Part shown: positions 30,728 through 39,587 of the stretch, one piece after another
Layout of the letters: every line of letters starts with the position of its first letter
Position numbering within the stretch: position 1 is the stretch's first letter
Origin: a virus
Length of the DNA stretch: 52,632 nt
IMG/VR virus record: IMGVR_UViG_3300048014_000039
Location: 1 to 52,632 of that record
Direction: 5' to 3' (one strand)
Made by a program: the position numbers and the translations under genes
The notes under the pieces: model-generated
What the model was told of the DNA's origin: nothing
Database searches by the model: none
What the model saw: only the letters and a program-made list of their open reading frames with translations

Positions 30728-32666
30728 AGCCGATAACCGCACGCGGAGCCTCTCGTTCTCATCCGAGACCGATCAGGTCGATCGCTGGTTCGGGACCGAG
30801 ATCCTGGATCACTCGCCGAAGTCGATTCGCTCGGATTTCATCAAGTCGGGGCGCGCGCCGCTGCTTTTGAATCACGACACCCGCAACCAGGTGGGCGTGA
30901 TCGACAAGGCTTCGTTCGACCAGCGCAAGGGTAAAGGCGACGTGCGCTTCGGTCGCACAGGCGCTGCGAGTGATGCGCTGCAGAACGTGGATGACGGCAT
31001 CCTCGTCAACACTTCCGTCGGCTATCGCGTGCACGAAATGGTGCTCGAGAAGCAAAGTGATGATGGAGACACCTTTCGAATCACCGACTGGGAGCCCTAC
31101 GAGGTTTCCCTGGTCGCGGTGCCGGCGGATTCGTCCGTCGGTGTCGGCCGTCATGTCGGCAAACCGAATTCAACCAATGCCGGCGCCGCCGGTTCATCGT
31201 CCCAGGAGGACAACATGTCAGATGGAAATGCGGCCACGGCAGATAGTGGCAACCAGACTCGCGACGCAGGCACCGGCACTGGCGACGGAGATTCGACCCG
31301 CGCAACCGGTGGCGAGTCAAACGCCATTGGCGCCGGCGGCGCCGCCGCGGCCGCCGCGCGCCGTGGTCAGGAGCAGGATGGCCTCGCGATCGAACAGTCG
31401 CGCATCAAAGCGATCCAGAACCTCTCGCGGGTGAACCGGATCGAGGAGCGCATGCAGCGCTATTGGATCTCCTCCGGCATGTCGGTCGAGCAGGTCTCGG
31501 AAGCGCTGCTCAAGCTCATGGAGGAGCGCGGTAAATCTGGCGCGATCAAGCCGGTCACGCATCTCGATCTCACGCGCGAGGAGACGCAAACCTTCTCGGT
31601 ACGCAAGGCGATTCTCGCCGCGCACTCGGGTAACTGGTCGGGCGCCAAATTCGAAGCGGAATGCTCCGAAGAGCTGTCCCGGCGCTTAAAGCTCATCCCG
31701 GACGGCAAGAAGTTCCTGGTGCCGTACGATGTGCAGCAGCGCGGCATCGCCCACTCGGATATCAGCCGACGTGACTTGATGTTTGGAAGCCGCAACGGCA
31801 TGGGCGCCATGACCCGCGCCGACACGGTCGGTGCGGGCAACGCGGGCGGCTACCTGGTCGCCACCGAGCTGGTGAGCTTCATCGATCTCCTGCGCAACCG
31901 GACGGTCGCCTTCCGTTTGGGGGCACGGTCGCTCGCGGGCCTGGTCGGCAATGTCACCATTCCGAAACTGACCGGCGCTGCAACCGCCTACTGGCTGGGC
32001 TCGGAAACCACGCAGATCACGGAAGCCAACCAGGTGTTCAGCCAGTTGGCGCTGTCCCCGAAAAACGTCGGTGGGTACACCGAAATGTCGCGTCAGCTGC
32101 TCATGCAGTCGACTCCCGACATCGAGGGCATCGTGAACGCGGACCTCGCGATCATCACGGCGCTTGCCGTGGACTTAGGAGCCCTCTCCGGAACCGGCAC
32201 CGCCGGCCAGCCGGTTGGCATAACCAACACGACCGGTATCGGCGCGGCGACGTCGGGCGATATGGCCACGATCGGCTACCAGGGGTGCTTGGACTTCCAG
32301 TACCAGGTGTGGAACGCGAACGTGATCCCGGTGCGCGGCGGCTACGCCACGAACGGCAACGTCGCCGAGCTCCTGATGACTCGTACCAAGTTCGCAAACA
32401 CGTATTCGCCGCTGTGGGACGGCACGATGTGGGACGCGGATTGCTGCGGTTTCCCCGGCATGAGCTCCAAGCAGATCGCGGCGTCAACCATGATCTTCGG
32501 CGACTGGGATCAGCTGATCATCGCCGAGTGGGGCGTGCTCGAGCTCGAGGTCAATCCGTACGCGAACTTCCAGGCAGGCATCATCGGCGTGCGTTCGTTC
32601 ATGACCTGCGATGTGGGTCTGCGCTACCCGGGCGCCTTCTGCCAGAACGGCGCGACGATCACCTGA
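30717..32666 (+). CDS. Prohead protease-major capsid protein fusion
   Basis: A 649-residue protein. Residues 1-150 are an HK97-type prohead protease (LLLNHDTRNQVGVIDKASFD, then YEVSLVAVPAD). A Gly/Ser/Thr-rich linker and a coiled 'delta' region follow, then from about 355 the HK97-fold capsid (GAMTRADTVGAGNAGGYLVA, PKLTGAATAYWLGSETTQIT). A second start at 31215, residue 167, has a perfect AGGAGG site (31204-31209), so capsid can probably also be made without the protease. The protease normally cuts off the scaffold. Confidence 0.9.
   Translation: MADKADNRTRSLSFSSETDQVDRWFGTEILDHSPKSIRSDFIKSGRAPLLLNHDTRNQVGVIDKASFDQRKGKGDVRFGRTGAASDALQNVDDGILVNTSVGYRVHEMVLEKQSDDGDTFRITDWEPYEVSLVAVPADSSVGVGRHVGKPNSTNAGAAGSSSQEDNMSDGNAATADSGNQTRDAGTGTGDGDSTRATGGESNAIGAGGAAAAAARRGQEQDGLAIEQSRIKAIQNLSRVNRIEERMQRYWISSGMSVEQVSEALLKLMEERGKSGAIKPVTHLDLTREETQTFSVRKAILAAHSGNWSGAKFEAECSEELSRRLKLIPDGKKFLVPYDVQQRGIAHSDISRRDLMFGSRNGMGAMTRADTVGAGNAGGYLVATELVSFIDLLRNRTVAFRLGARSLAGLVGNVTIPKLTGAATAYWLGSETTQITEANQVFSQLALSPKNVGGYTEMSRQLLMQSTPDIEGIVNADLAIITALAVDLGALSGTGTAGQPVGITNTTGIGAATSGDMATIGYQGCLDFQYQVWNANVIPVRGGYATNGNVAELLMTRTKFANTYSPLWDGTMWDADCCGFPGMSSKQIAASTMIFGDWDQLIIAEWGVLELEVNPYANFQAGIIGVRSFMTCDVGLRYPGAFCQNGATIT
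31204..31217 (+). promoter_or_regulatory. Internal ribosome site and start for capsid
   Basis: AGGAGG (31204-31209), five bases, and ATG (31215-31217) in the same frame as the protease-capsid fusion. It would yield a 483-residue capsid precursor beginning MSDGNAATADSG. Confidence 0.65.
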
Positions 32667-32709
32667 TCGCCATTCTCCACAACCACCAATTCTCGTAGGA
32701 GCTATTTCA

Positions 32710-33096
32710 ATGGCTGAAGGTCAAAAGTACGTCCGTTGCCTCAATGCATTTTTCGTGAAGGACCGCGGCCCCTTAGGGGGTGCCGGGATCGTCAACCCCG
32801 GAGAGATCGTGACGCTGCTGCGCGGGGAGGCCATGGACGTGGTCTCCGCCAACCGAGCCGAGTACGTCACGCAGCAGGAAGCGAAAGAAGGCCCGATGGC
32901 GGATTTCAAGCCGAAAGACGGGGAAGGCAACGTCATCAAGCCGGTGACGCTGACCCGGGCGCAGCAGCATGCGGCATTCCGTGAGCAGATGAAGCGACAG
33001 CAGGATGCCGCGAATGCGGAGCAGCAAGCGCGCATCTCCGCGGGCCTCAATGCGGCGGCCAATGCGAAGTCGAAAGGCGCCGAAGCTCGAGCCTGA
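32710..33096 (+). CDS. Head-region protein, helical
   Basis: A 128-residue protein starting MAEGQKYVRCLNAFFVKDRG after TAGGAGC. The first half is beta-rich, and the second (RAQQHAAFREQMKRQQDAAN) is a long helix. Its place after the capsid gene suggests a head decoration or completion protein. Confidence 0.6.
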   Translation: MAEGQKYVRCLNAFFVKDRGPLGGAGIVNPGEIVTLLRGEAMDVVSANRAEYVTQQEAKEGPMADFKPKDGEGNVIKPVTLTRAQQHAAFREQMKRQQDAANAEQQARISAGLNAAANAKSKGAEARA

Positions 33097-33140
33097 GCCT
33101 TCAAGTTCACCCACTTTCTCGAATCAGAAGGAATTTACCA

Positions 33141-33536
33141 ATGTTAGATTCAGCGCAAGGGTCGTCCTTGAAAGCGATCTCGCTTTTGGACCCGCAGGTC
33201 ATCACCGCCACCGCATCGAGCCCCAGCGGTTACTGGGCAGACGCGACGCAATTCGAGGGTTACATCGAGTTCCTCGTATCGTTGGGTACGATCACGGCAA
33301 CGTCGGTCGCCGTGCAGCTGTACTCCTCGGCGAGCCCGACCGGATCATCGCCCGCTTCGGGCGGCTCCGCGGCGCTCTTTCCGACGGTCCTCGCAGCCGG
33401 CTCGCCGCAACAGCAAACCCTGCTGCTGCCGACCACGTTCTTCGCGAATCGCTATGTCGGCGCGACCGCAACAGTCGCCGGCGCAGGCAACGTGCCGATC
33501 TCGATCGTGGCGATCGGCGGCCTGCGCTCGCCGTAA
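33141..33536 (+). CDS. Head-region structural protein
   Basis: A 131-residue, beta-rich Ala/Ser/Thr protein (MLDSAQGSSLKAISLLDPQV) with no clear motif. It follows AAGGAAT and precedes the joining protein, typical for head-tail connector or decoration proteins. Confidence 0.6.
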   Translation: MLDSAQGSSLKAISLLDPQVITATASSPSGYWADATQFEGYIEFLVSLGTITATSVAVQLYSSASPTGSSPASGGSAALFPTVLAAGSPQQQTLLLPTTFFANRYVGATATVAGAGNVPISIVAIGGLRSP

Positions 33537-33561
33537 GTTTGAGAGAAAGTAAAGGTCCGCC

Positions 33562-33921
33562 GTGATTGAAGAGAACACGGCGGCCTTTCTCGCCGATTTT
33601 GGCGTGCCGGCGTCGCTGCTCTCAGCGGCGGGCACTTGGAACTTCGCCGACGCCACGATGAACTGGGCCAATGCGGCCTTCACGATGTCCGGCACGGCGA
33701 ATCCGGTTCTCTATCAGGGAACGGTAATCTTCGATCAGCCGGACTCCTCCTTGCTCGGCAACCGCGCGATCAGCACCGAGTATCAGATCACCTTCCGCAC
33801 CGGCGACTTTCCGCCGCTCACGCAAGGTATGGAAATCACCGTGAACGGCACCGTCTACGAAGTCATCGATTCGATGAAGATAAGCGACGGCGTGTTTTCG
33901 CGCGCGATGCTCGAACTCTGA
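33562..33921 (+). CDS. Head-tail joining protein
   Basis: A 119-residue protein beginning MIEENTAAFLADFGVPASLL and ending EITVNGTVYEVIDSMKISDG, which resembles the lambda FII/head-completion type (FGv.......g..y.V..i..i.dG...L.l). It starts at GTG 33562. It has an extra segment of about 30 residues compared with the smallest relatives. Confidence 0.75.
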   Translation: MIEENTAAFLADFGVPASLLSAAGTWNFADATMNWANAAFTMSGTANPVLYQGTVIFDQPDSSLLGNRAISTEYQITFRTGDFPPLTQGMEITVNGTVYEVIDSMKISDGVFSRAMLEL

Positions 33922-33923
33922 GC

Positions 33924-34355
33924 ATGGCCGCCTCAAGTGTCCGCGAGCAGATCCTCGCTTACCTTGTCACGCTCATTGCGAACGCCGGCGGCTTTACGAG
34001 CTTCGTCCGATCGCGCGAGGCGCCGATCGCGCGCAGCGAAGGCGTCGTCGGGACCTTGAAACCCGAAGAAGAAGAGAACGAATACAAGGCGAATCGCCAG
34101 CAACTGCTGCAGTTCGTCGTCGTCGTGACCGTCGTGGTTCGCGGCGATGTGCCCGACAGCGTCGCCGATCCGTACCTCGTGGCTACGCACAAGGCTGTGA
34201 TGGCGGATCTCACGCTCGGAGGGCTCGCCGCCCTCGTGATCTATGAATCCACGAAATGGGAATTCGAAGAAGCCGACAGGACTGCCGCGTCGGTGGAGGT
34301 GCGTTATCGCATCCGCTATTCGACCGCCGTGGGCGATTTGACGCAGCCGGCTTAG
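33924..34355 (+). CDS. Tail terminator/minor tail U-like protein
   Basis: A 143-residue alpha/beta protein (MAASSVREQILAYLVTLIAN, LLQFVVVVTVVVRGDVPDSV). N-terminal helix, long hydrophobic strand and final strand EVRYRIRYSTAVG fit the small tail-completion proteins (gpU type). Position between joining protein and tail tube agrees. Confidence 0.7.
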   Translation: MAASSVREQILAYLVTLIANAGGFTSFVRSREAPIARSEGVVGTLKPEEEENEYKANRQQLLQFVVVVTVVVRGDVPDSVADPYLVATHKAVMADLTLGGLAALVIYESTKWEFEEADRTAASVEVRYRIRYSTAVGDLTQPA

Positions 34356-34383
34356 AGCGCTGGGCTTAGTAAGGAGCATTTCC

Positions 34384-35202
34384 TTGGGACAACAGGTAGT
34401 CATCAATTCTGGCGGTACGCCGGACAGCGCTCCTCTCGGTGCGTTGAAGATCAATTCGGATATCACCGAGCTGTATTCTGGCGCCGATGTGGCGGCCCTG
34501 ACCGTCGCATCGCAAGTGAATGCGTCCGATCTGGTGGATGTCCTGCAGTCTCAAGGGTCGGTGGCATTCACGGCGTCCGTAGGCGGCGCGACGGGTGGTA
34601 CGCTGACCTCCGCGATCGCATCCGGAACTTATGTTTTCCTGTTCAGCGATGGCGAAACGCAAGTCGTCGCGGTGACAACCGGCGGTACGGCCTGTACGTG
34701 GCCCTTTGCACTGAATGCTGGAACAATCACCTCCGCTGTCGCGTATCTGCGCAAGCAGGCCACGGTGGGCAGTGGCTTCAAAGCGAACACATCTGCCGCG
34801 AACGTCGGTGCGACGCCCCAGTGGGTGCACGTCGGCAATAACATCGCCTACTCGGCTTTTTCCGCAGCCGCACTCACCGACCAGATCGCGCTGTTCACAT
34901 TGCCCGCTTGCGGGATCGTCGAGGACGTTCTGATTAAGCACAGCGCTGCCTTCGGCGGCGGTGCGGTAAGTGCCTGCACGATTTCTGTGGGTATTTCAGG
35001 GTCGCCTGCGGCCCTGGCGAGTGCGTTCAACGTCTTCCAGGCGCCTGGTTCCAGCGTGTACCAGGTCAGCAATGATTTATTGGGCGGAGATCGCGTCTCG
35101 ACGACGCAGATCTACGCGACCGCGACCTCGGTCGGCGCGAACTTGAGCGCGCTCACGACAGGCGCGGTGGACATCTGGGCGAAAATTTCGGTGGCACTAT
35201 GA
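34384..35202 (+). CDS. Structural protein, Ala/Ser/Thr-rich
   Basis: A 272-residue beta-rich protein starting at TTG 34384 after AAGGAGC. The C-terminal part (GIVEDVLIKHSAAFGGGAVS, DRVSTTQIYATATSVGANLS) resembles virion surface proteins. It overlaps the next gene's ATG, so the pair is coupled; the partner is a secreted-looking spike-like protein. Function unknown. Confidence 0.6.
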   Translation: MGQQVVINSGGTPDSAPLGALKINSDITELYSGADVAALTVASQVNASDLVDVLQSQGSVAFTASVGGATGGTLTSAIASGTYVFLFSDGETQVVAVTTGGTACTWPFALNAGTITSAVAYLRKQATVGSGFKANTSAANVGATPQWVHVGNNIAYSAFSAAALTDQIALFTLPACGIVEDVLIKHSAAFGGGAVSACTISVGISGSPAALASAFNVFQAPGSSVYQVSNDLLGGDRVSTTQIYATATSVGANLSALTTGAVDIWAKISVAL

Positions 35203-37688
35203 CTATGAGTAAGTGGATTCGTGGGTGGGTTTTCCTTCTTCTGGCGTTCATCTCGGCCGCCGCTTGGGCGCAGCCAACGTCCGAGCAGAAGATCCCACCG
35301 TATGCTGTCACTTCACTCGAGACAGCCGCCGGGATTACCGCTTCGCAGCTGAACCTCCTATGGCCTCCATACGAAGCGCGCCGCTACGGCGTCGATATGA
35401 CGGGTGCGACCGATTCGACCTCGGCGCTGACCTTGGCGCACTCCACTTGCGCGGTGATCAATTACCCGTCAGGCACGGTCAAGTATTCAACATTCACGCT
35501 TCCGTGTGGGGGCGGCATAAATGGTGCTGGCGAATACAGCACCATATTCTCGACCACCGAAACCGGGACCGCTAATTCCATTACGCTCTCAACGAGTGCC
35601 TTCGCGCCGATATTCAAGAACTTCACGATGCAGCTGGCAACCACCAAATCAGGTGGCTACGCCATTGCCTTCTCACCGGCGACGAGCGAGATCCAGAACG
35701 CCGAAATTTACAGGGTTTTCTTCAACCTATATCCGAACGCCGTCGATTTCGTCGCTGCCTCCGGCTGGCAAATGATTGCGTGTGATGTCTACGGCTATAC
35801 CGGCACCGGCGTACTCATCAACAATACGAACAATAGCGACAGCGGCGACTCGTCGATTACCGTCACCAACTTCAACTCCCCGGGCAACAACGCGGCCATA
35901 GCCGTCCAGCAACTGGCTTCTGGCGGCCTAAGGCTCACGTCAGATAAGTTCAATAACGGCGGCTACGGCTACCTATTGAACATGGGCGGCACGACGTCGA
36001 CCGGCGACATATTGATCGGGAATAACAGTTTTGAGAATCAGTACGTTGCCGGTATCGAAATGCAACGCGGCAGCGGGACGGCCACATTCAAGAATGCCGA
36101 GATCACGGGAAATCAGTTTCAGGTCAATAGCAGCAGCGGGACCTCAAGCGCTATCTACATCGCCGACACGTCGGGCTTTTTTTCGAACGTTTCAATAACC
36201 GGTAACGTCGCAAAGAACTACAACACCGGCAGCGCCAGCACGATCTACGTCGATTACGTCAATAGCGGAAATATCAGCGGCAACACGCTTCTCGGCAATG
36301 GCGGAACGTCCATTCCGATCACGCTTGGACCTCACAACACCAATTTCATTCGCGGTCAGAATCAGGCATCGGCGTTCGGCTCTTACAACTATGCGGACAT
36401 CAATGCTGCAACTGCGCCTATTACCCTAGCCGCGATCACGACACCGCTGGAGATCTACGGGTCAGGATCTTTAGCGACCGTCGCTTCCATCCCCGTGCCT
36501 CTCGATTTGCTCCAGCGCAGCGGCGTGATAGACGCAACGCTGCTGGTCAACCACGCGGGCGCGAACGGCGGGACCGGCGTCCAGCTCATGCTTGGCGGCA
36601 ACGTCGTTTCTCAGTGGTATCCGAGCACTACCCAGCTCGGCATGTCCTTCAAGACTCAGATCGTCATCACTCCTGATCTGGTTTCTGGAATAAACAACGG
36701 CAGCAGCGCCGCATCGCAGATTTACGTTCAATCGCAAAATCCCACTGTCACGACACCTTTCCTCACGTCTACTACGGCGAACTACGGTTTCGTAGGGCTC
36801 AGTCTGACCGGGACGCCTACCCTCAACGTGAATCTGCAAGCCGCTGTCGGTGACACCATCACGCTGGACGGCGCTTTCTTTACCTATCACCAAAACAGCG
36901 GCGCGAGCTTCGCCAACGCGAATGCGGTTGCCACGTGGGGAGATTCGCTGACCGCGGGTGTTGGCTCGAGCAACAGCGAGTTAACTTCCTATCCCGGAAA
37001 ACTTTTCAGCACCGGCTCCAACGTGGGTCGGGTGGTATACAACGGCGGCATCGCCGGGCAGACCTCCTCGCAGATCAATACTCGCGCGGTTCAGGACAAC
37101 GTCCGCAACAAGTGGACGACCATTTATTGGTACGGCCGCAACGATTGCTGTACCTCCGGATTTCAGTCCACTGTCCTGTCAGCGCTGGGCACCTCGATCG
37201 CCCACCTGACACACACCCGTTACCTGGTCCTGTCCGTGATGAACGAGGCCAACGAGGGTACGGGCAGCGGTAATCTCACCAATATTCTTGCGGCAAATGC
37301 AGCCCTTGCCGCGGCGTACCCCAATAATTATCTGGATATCCGCACGATTCTCTCGACGAGCGCCATCAACACGGTGCCCATCGTCAATCGGCGCGTGACG
37401 GCATCGACGACGGCGACTTATTCGAACGGAGCCACGTCTTTCACTGTGGCATCCGCGACGGGCATCACCAATGGCATGTACGTTACCGATACCACGGGGA
37501 CCAACATCCCGGATCAGACGACGATCACGATCTCTGGCACGACGGTAACTCTATCGGCCGCCACCACCGGTTCCGCGACTTCAGGCACGGTGAACTTCGT
37601 GTCTCCCACCGAAGTGCATTTGAACGATGCCGGCTACGCGATCGTGTATTCGAATGTGTCGTCCTTCTTGGCAGGCAAGAGCTGGTGA
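35199..37688 (+). CDS. Beta-helix/SGNH hydrolase protein with signal peptide
   Basis: An 829-residue protein. Residues 1-25 form a signal-peptide-like segment (KWIRGWVFLLLAFISAAAWA cut before QPT). A pectate-lyase-like right-handed beta-helix follows (about 60-400; repeated 'G N ... I ..N' turns). Residues about 570-829 are an SGNH/GDSL hydrolase: WGDSLTAGVG (Ser), YGRND (block III) and VHLNDAGYA (His). It may deacetylate surface polysaccharide. A signal peptide is unusual in a phage spike. Either it is exported, or the hydrophobic N-terminus anchors it. Confidence 0.8.
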   Translation: MTMSKWIRGWVFLLLAFISAAAWAQPTSEQKIPPYAVTSLETAAGITASQLNLLWPPYEARRYGVDMTGATDSTSALTLAHSTCAVINYPSGTVKYSTFTLPCGGGINGAGEYSTIFSTTETGTANSITLSTSAFAPIFKNFTMQLATTKSGGYAIAFSPATSEIQNAEIYRVFFNLYPNAVDFVAASGWQMIACDVYGYTGTGVLINNTNNSDSGDSSITVTNFNSPGNNAAIAVQQLASGGLRLTSDKFNNGGYGYLLNMGGTTSTGDILIGNNSFENQYVAGIEMQRGSGTATFKNAEITGNQFQVNSSSGTSSAIYIADTSGFFSNVSITGNVAKNYNTGSASTIYVDYVNSGNISGNTLLGNGGTSIPITLGPHNTNFIRGQNQASAFGSYNYADINAATAPITLAAITTPLEIYGSGSLATVASIPVPLDLLQRSGVIDATLLVNHAGANGGTGVQLMLGGNVVSQWYPSTTQLGMSFKTQIVITPDLVSGINNGSSAASQIYVQSQNPTVTTPFLTSTTANYGFVGLSLTGTPTLNVNLQAAVGDTITLDGAFFTYHQNSGASFANANAVATWGDSLTAGVGSSNSELTSYPGKLFSTGSNVGRVVYNGGIAGQTSSQINTRAVQDNVRNKWTTIYWYGRNDCCTSGFQSTVLSALGTSIAHLTHTRYLVLSVMNEANEGTGSGNLTNILAANAALAAAYPNNYLDIRTILSTSAINTVPIVNRRVTASTTATYSNGATSFTVASATGITNGMYVTDTTGTNIPDQTTITISGTTVTLSAATTGSATSGTVNFVSPTEVHLNDAGYAIVYSNVSSFLAGKSW

Positions 37689-37731
37689 TTTGATCGACCT
37701 GCGCACGCCTTGTCGCTGAAGGAGCATTCCC

Positions 37732-38874
37732 GTGTGGAATCTCGCTGACACCTCCGTCACCCTCGACAACCCGAACTTCTTCTGGGACGGCTCGGCGGAT
37801 TGGTGGGCCGGCAGCCCAGGCCTGTCCGTGGGCGCGATCGGCAGCAGCTCCGCGGTGCTCTCATGGGCGGCTGACACCAACGAGGCAACCACGGGCTACA
37901 GGCTGCTGCTGAACGGTACGACGCCCTTAAACGTGGGCAATGTCACCTCGTTCATGCTGACGGGATTGCTCTCGTCAACTTATTACCAGGTTCAAATCGC
38001 TGCGTTCGACGCATTTGGCGACAGCTCCGGGTATCTCCCGGCGACGCCGCTTTCTTTCACCACGACGGCAGGAGTATTCAGGATGCTACCGCAATTTGTT
38101 TTTGGCCCTGGCATAGGGTGGATCACCCCAGTGTCCGACGCGTATGGAAACGCCATCTCGAACCCGGCGCCGATCTTGATCGCGGCCATGCAGGACATCG
38201 GTATCGACATGTCGGCCGAGCTCAAAGAACTCTACGGCGGCAACTCCTACGCAATCGCGATCGGCCGCGGCAAACAGAAGCTCGGCATCAAGGCTAAGAA
38301 CGCCCAGGTGCACGGGCACCTCTGGAACTCGCTCTTCTTTGGGCAGCCGGCACAGCTCACCAGTGCGGTCTACACTGCGTATTACGACGCTGTCGGTACG
38401 GTGGTCCCGGGGACGCCCTTCACGGTGACGCCGGCGACCGCGTATGCGGCGAGCTTGAAAGGCACTTCACCGACGTTCGGCTACAGCCTGGGCGTCCGAG
38501 ACGTCAACAACCTGCCGCTGCAGCGCGTGGCCTCATCGCCTGCGACCCGGCAGTACTCGGTATCGGGAGGGGTCTATACGTTTGCCGCGGCAGATGTCGG
38601 CATCACGTACTACTTCGACTTCAACTACACAGCGACGTCGCTCACCGCTCAGCAGTTGAATATCCTGAATCTGCCGATGGGCTACGCGCCGACCTTCCAG
38701 TTCGATCTGATCATTCCCTACCAGGGGAATGTGTTCTCGGCCACCTTCCCGAACTGCATGTCGACGAAGGCCGGGCTTGCGACAAAACTCGATGACTTCG
38801 CTTATCCGGAATTCGATTTCAGCGCCTTCGCGCCCGGATCCGCCGGCGTCGGCACCTTGTCCTGGAGCCAATAA
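37732..38874 (+). CDS. Major tail tube protein with N-terminal Fn3-like domain
   Basis: A 380-residue protein starting at GTG 37732 after GAAGGAG. Residues about 28-115 look like a fibronectin-III/Ig-like domain (SSAVLSWAADTNEATTGYRL, TGLLSSTYYQVQIAAFDAFG). The rest (DIGIDMSAELKELYGGNSYA, GKQKLGIKAKNAQVHGHLWN) fits tail tube proteins. Such add-on domains usually sit at the C-terminus, so the N-terminal place is unusual. Confidence 0.8.
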   Translation: MWNLADTSVTLDNPNFFWDGSADWWAGSPGLSVGAIGSSSAVLSWAADTNEATTGYRLLLNGTTPLNVGNVTSFMLTGLLSSTYYQVQIAAFDAFGDSSGYLPATPLSFTTTAGVFRMLPQFVFGPGIGWITPVSDAYGNAISNPAPILIAAMQDIGIDMSAELKELYGGNSYAIAIGRGKQKLGIKAKNAQVHGHLWNSLFFGQPAQLTSAVYTAYYDAVGTVVPGTPFTVTPATAYAASLKGTSPTFGYSLGVRDVNNLPLQRVASSPATRQYSVSGGVYTFAAADVGITYYFDFNYTATSLTAQQLNILNLPMGYAPTFQFDLIIPYQGNVFSATFPNCMSTKAGLATKLDDFAYPEFDFSAFAPGSAGVGTLSWSQ

Positions 38875-38877
38875 TTC

Positions 38878-39342
38878 ATGAGCGCGGGGGCACCACAAAA
38901 AACCGGAAGCGAGAAGGCGAAGCCGGTCAACATCGTTCCGTTCTCGACCCTTGATCTAGGCATCGAGTTCAGATTTCGGGGCATCGAGCGAGACAGGAAC
39001 GGCGAGCCGATCGGCGAAATGGTCGACATGGAGCTGATCGTCCCGCCGCTGAACCTCTACAACCTGAAGCGTTTGGAAAAACATTTCAAGGCGTTGAGTA
39101 CGGCCGGTGCCGATATCGCGGCCATGCACGATCTCATCGAACTGCTGCTTGCGGCGCTCTCGCAAAACTACACGGGCGTGCCGCGCTGGCTGGTCGAGCA
39201 ATCGATGAATCCGGGCAACTTTCCCGACATGGCGGTTTCGCTGATGGATGTGTCGGGCTTGAAGCGCAAGGAAATCGAAGAAAAAAAAGCGAAGGCGGGG
39301 ACGCCACCACCGTCGACCCCGCCGGCATCATCGACGGAATAA
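38878..39342 (+). CDS. Tail assembly chaperone G-like, frame 0
   Basis: A 154-residue protein. It starts MSAGAPQKTGSEKAKPVNIV and has the helical layout ELIVPPLNLYNLKRLEKHFK, FPDMAVSLMDVSGLKRKEIE of tail assembly chaperones. It ends after a Pro/Ser-rich tail. It contains an A8 run (39281-39288) that permits a -1 frameshift to make a longer GT-like protein. Confidence 0.8.
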   Translation: MSAGAPQKTGSEKAKPVNIVPFSTLDLGIEFRFRGIERDRNGEPIGEMVDMELIVPPLNLYNLKRLEKHFKALSTAGADIAAMHDLIELLLAALSQNYTGVPRWLVEQSMNPGNFPDMAVSLMDVSGLKRKEIEEKKAKAGTPPPSTPPASSTE

Positions 39343-39575
39343 TCGCCCACATCTGTCTGACTGTCGGCGACGGTGACTGGAACAAAGTCGCTGCACAGTG
39401 GACCATCCCCCGCTACCGAATGCTCACACGGCTCACGAATGGCTACCCGCCGCTCGAATTCATGGTCGGACATTATCTTGGGTTCACGCCGGCTGCGGAT
39501 GATGAACCAGCGCGCCGAGAAACCAACGAAGAAGCGGCTGAACGGCTCATGGGCAGCCTGTTCAACATGAAGTGA
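38878..39575 (+). CDS. Tail assembly chaperone GT, -1 frameshift product
   Basis: Slippage on A AAA AAG (39283-39289) moves ribosomes to the -1 frame, which stays open to TGA 39573-39575. The added part reads IIAHICLTVGDGDWNKVAAQ, WTIPRYRMLTRLTNGYPPLE, ending SLFNMK. Most of this frame has no good start of its own, and the slip lies at the end of the G gene exactly as in lambda G/GT. The product keeps tape measure protein soluble and helps tail assembly. Confidence 0.8.
39283..39289 (+). promoter_or_regulatory. Programmed -1 frameshift slippery site
   Basis: The heptamer AAAAAAG, inside an 8-A run and in the zero frame read as A AAA AAG, has the standard X XXY YYZ form. Any downstream stimulating structure is not obvious to me. 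Confidence 0.75.
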
Positions 39576-39587
39576 GGAGATTGATTC

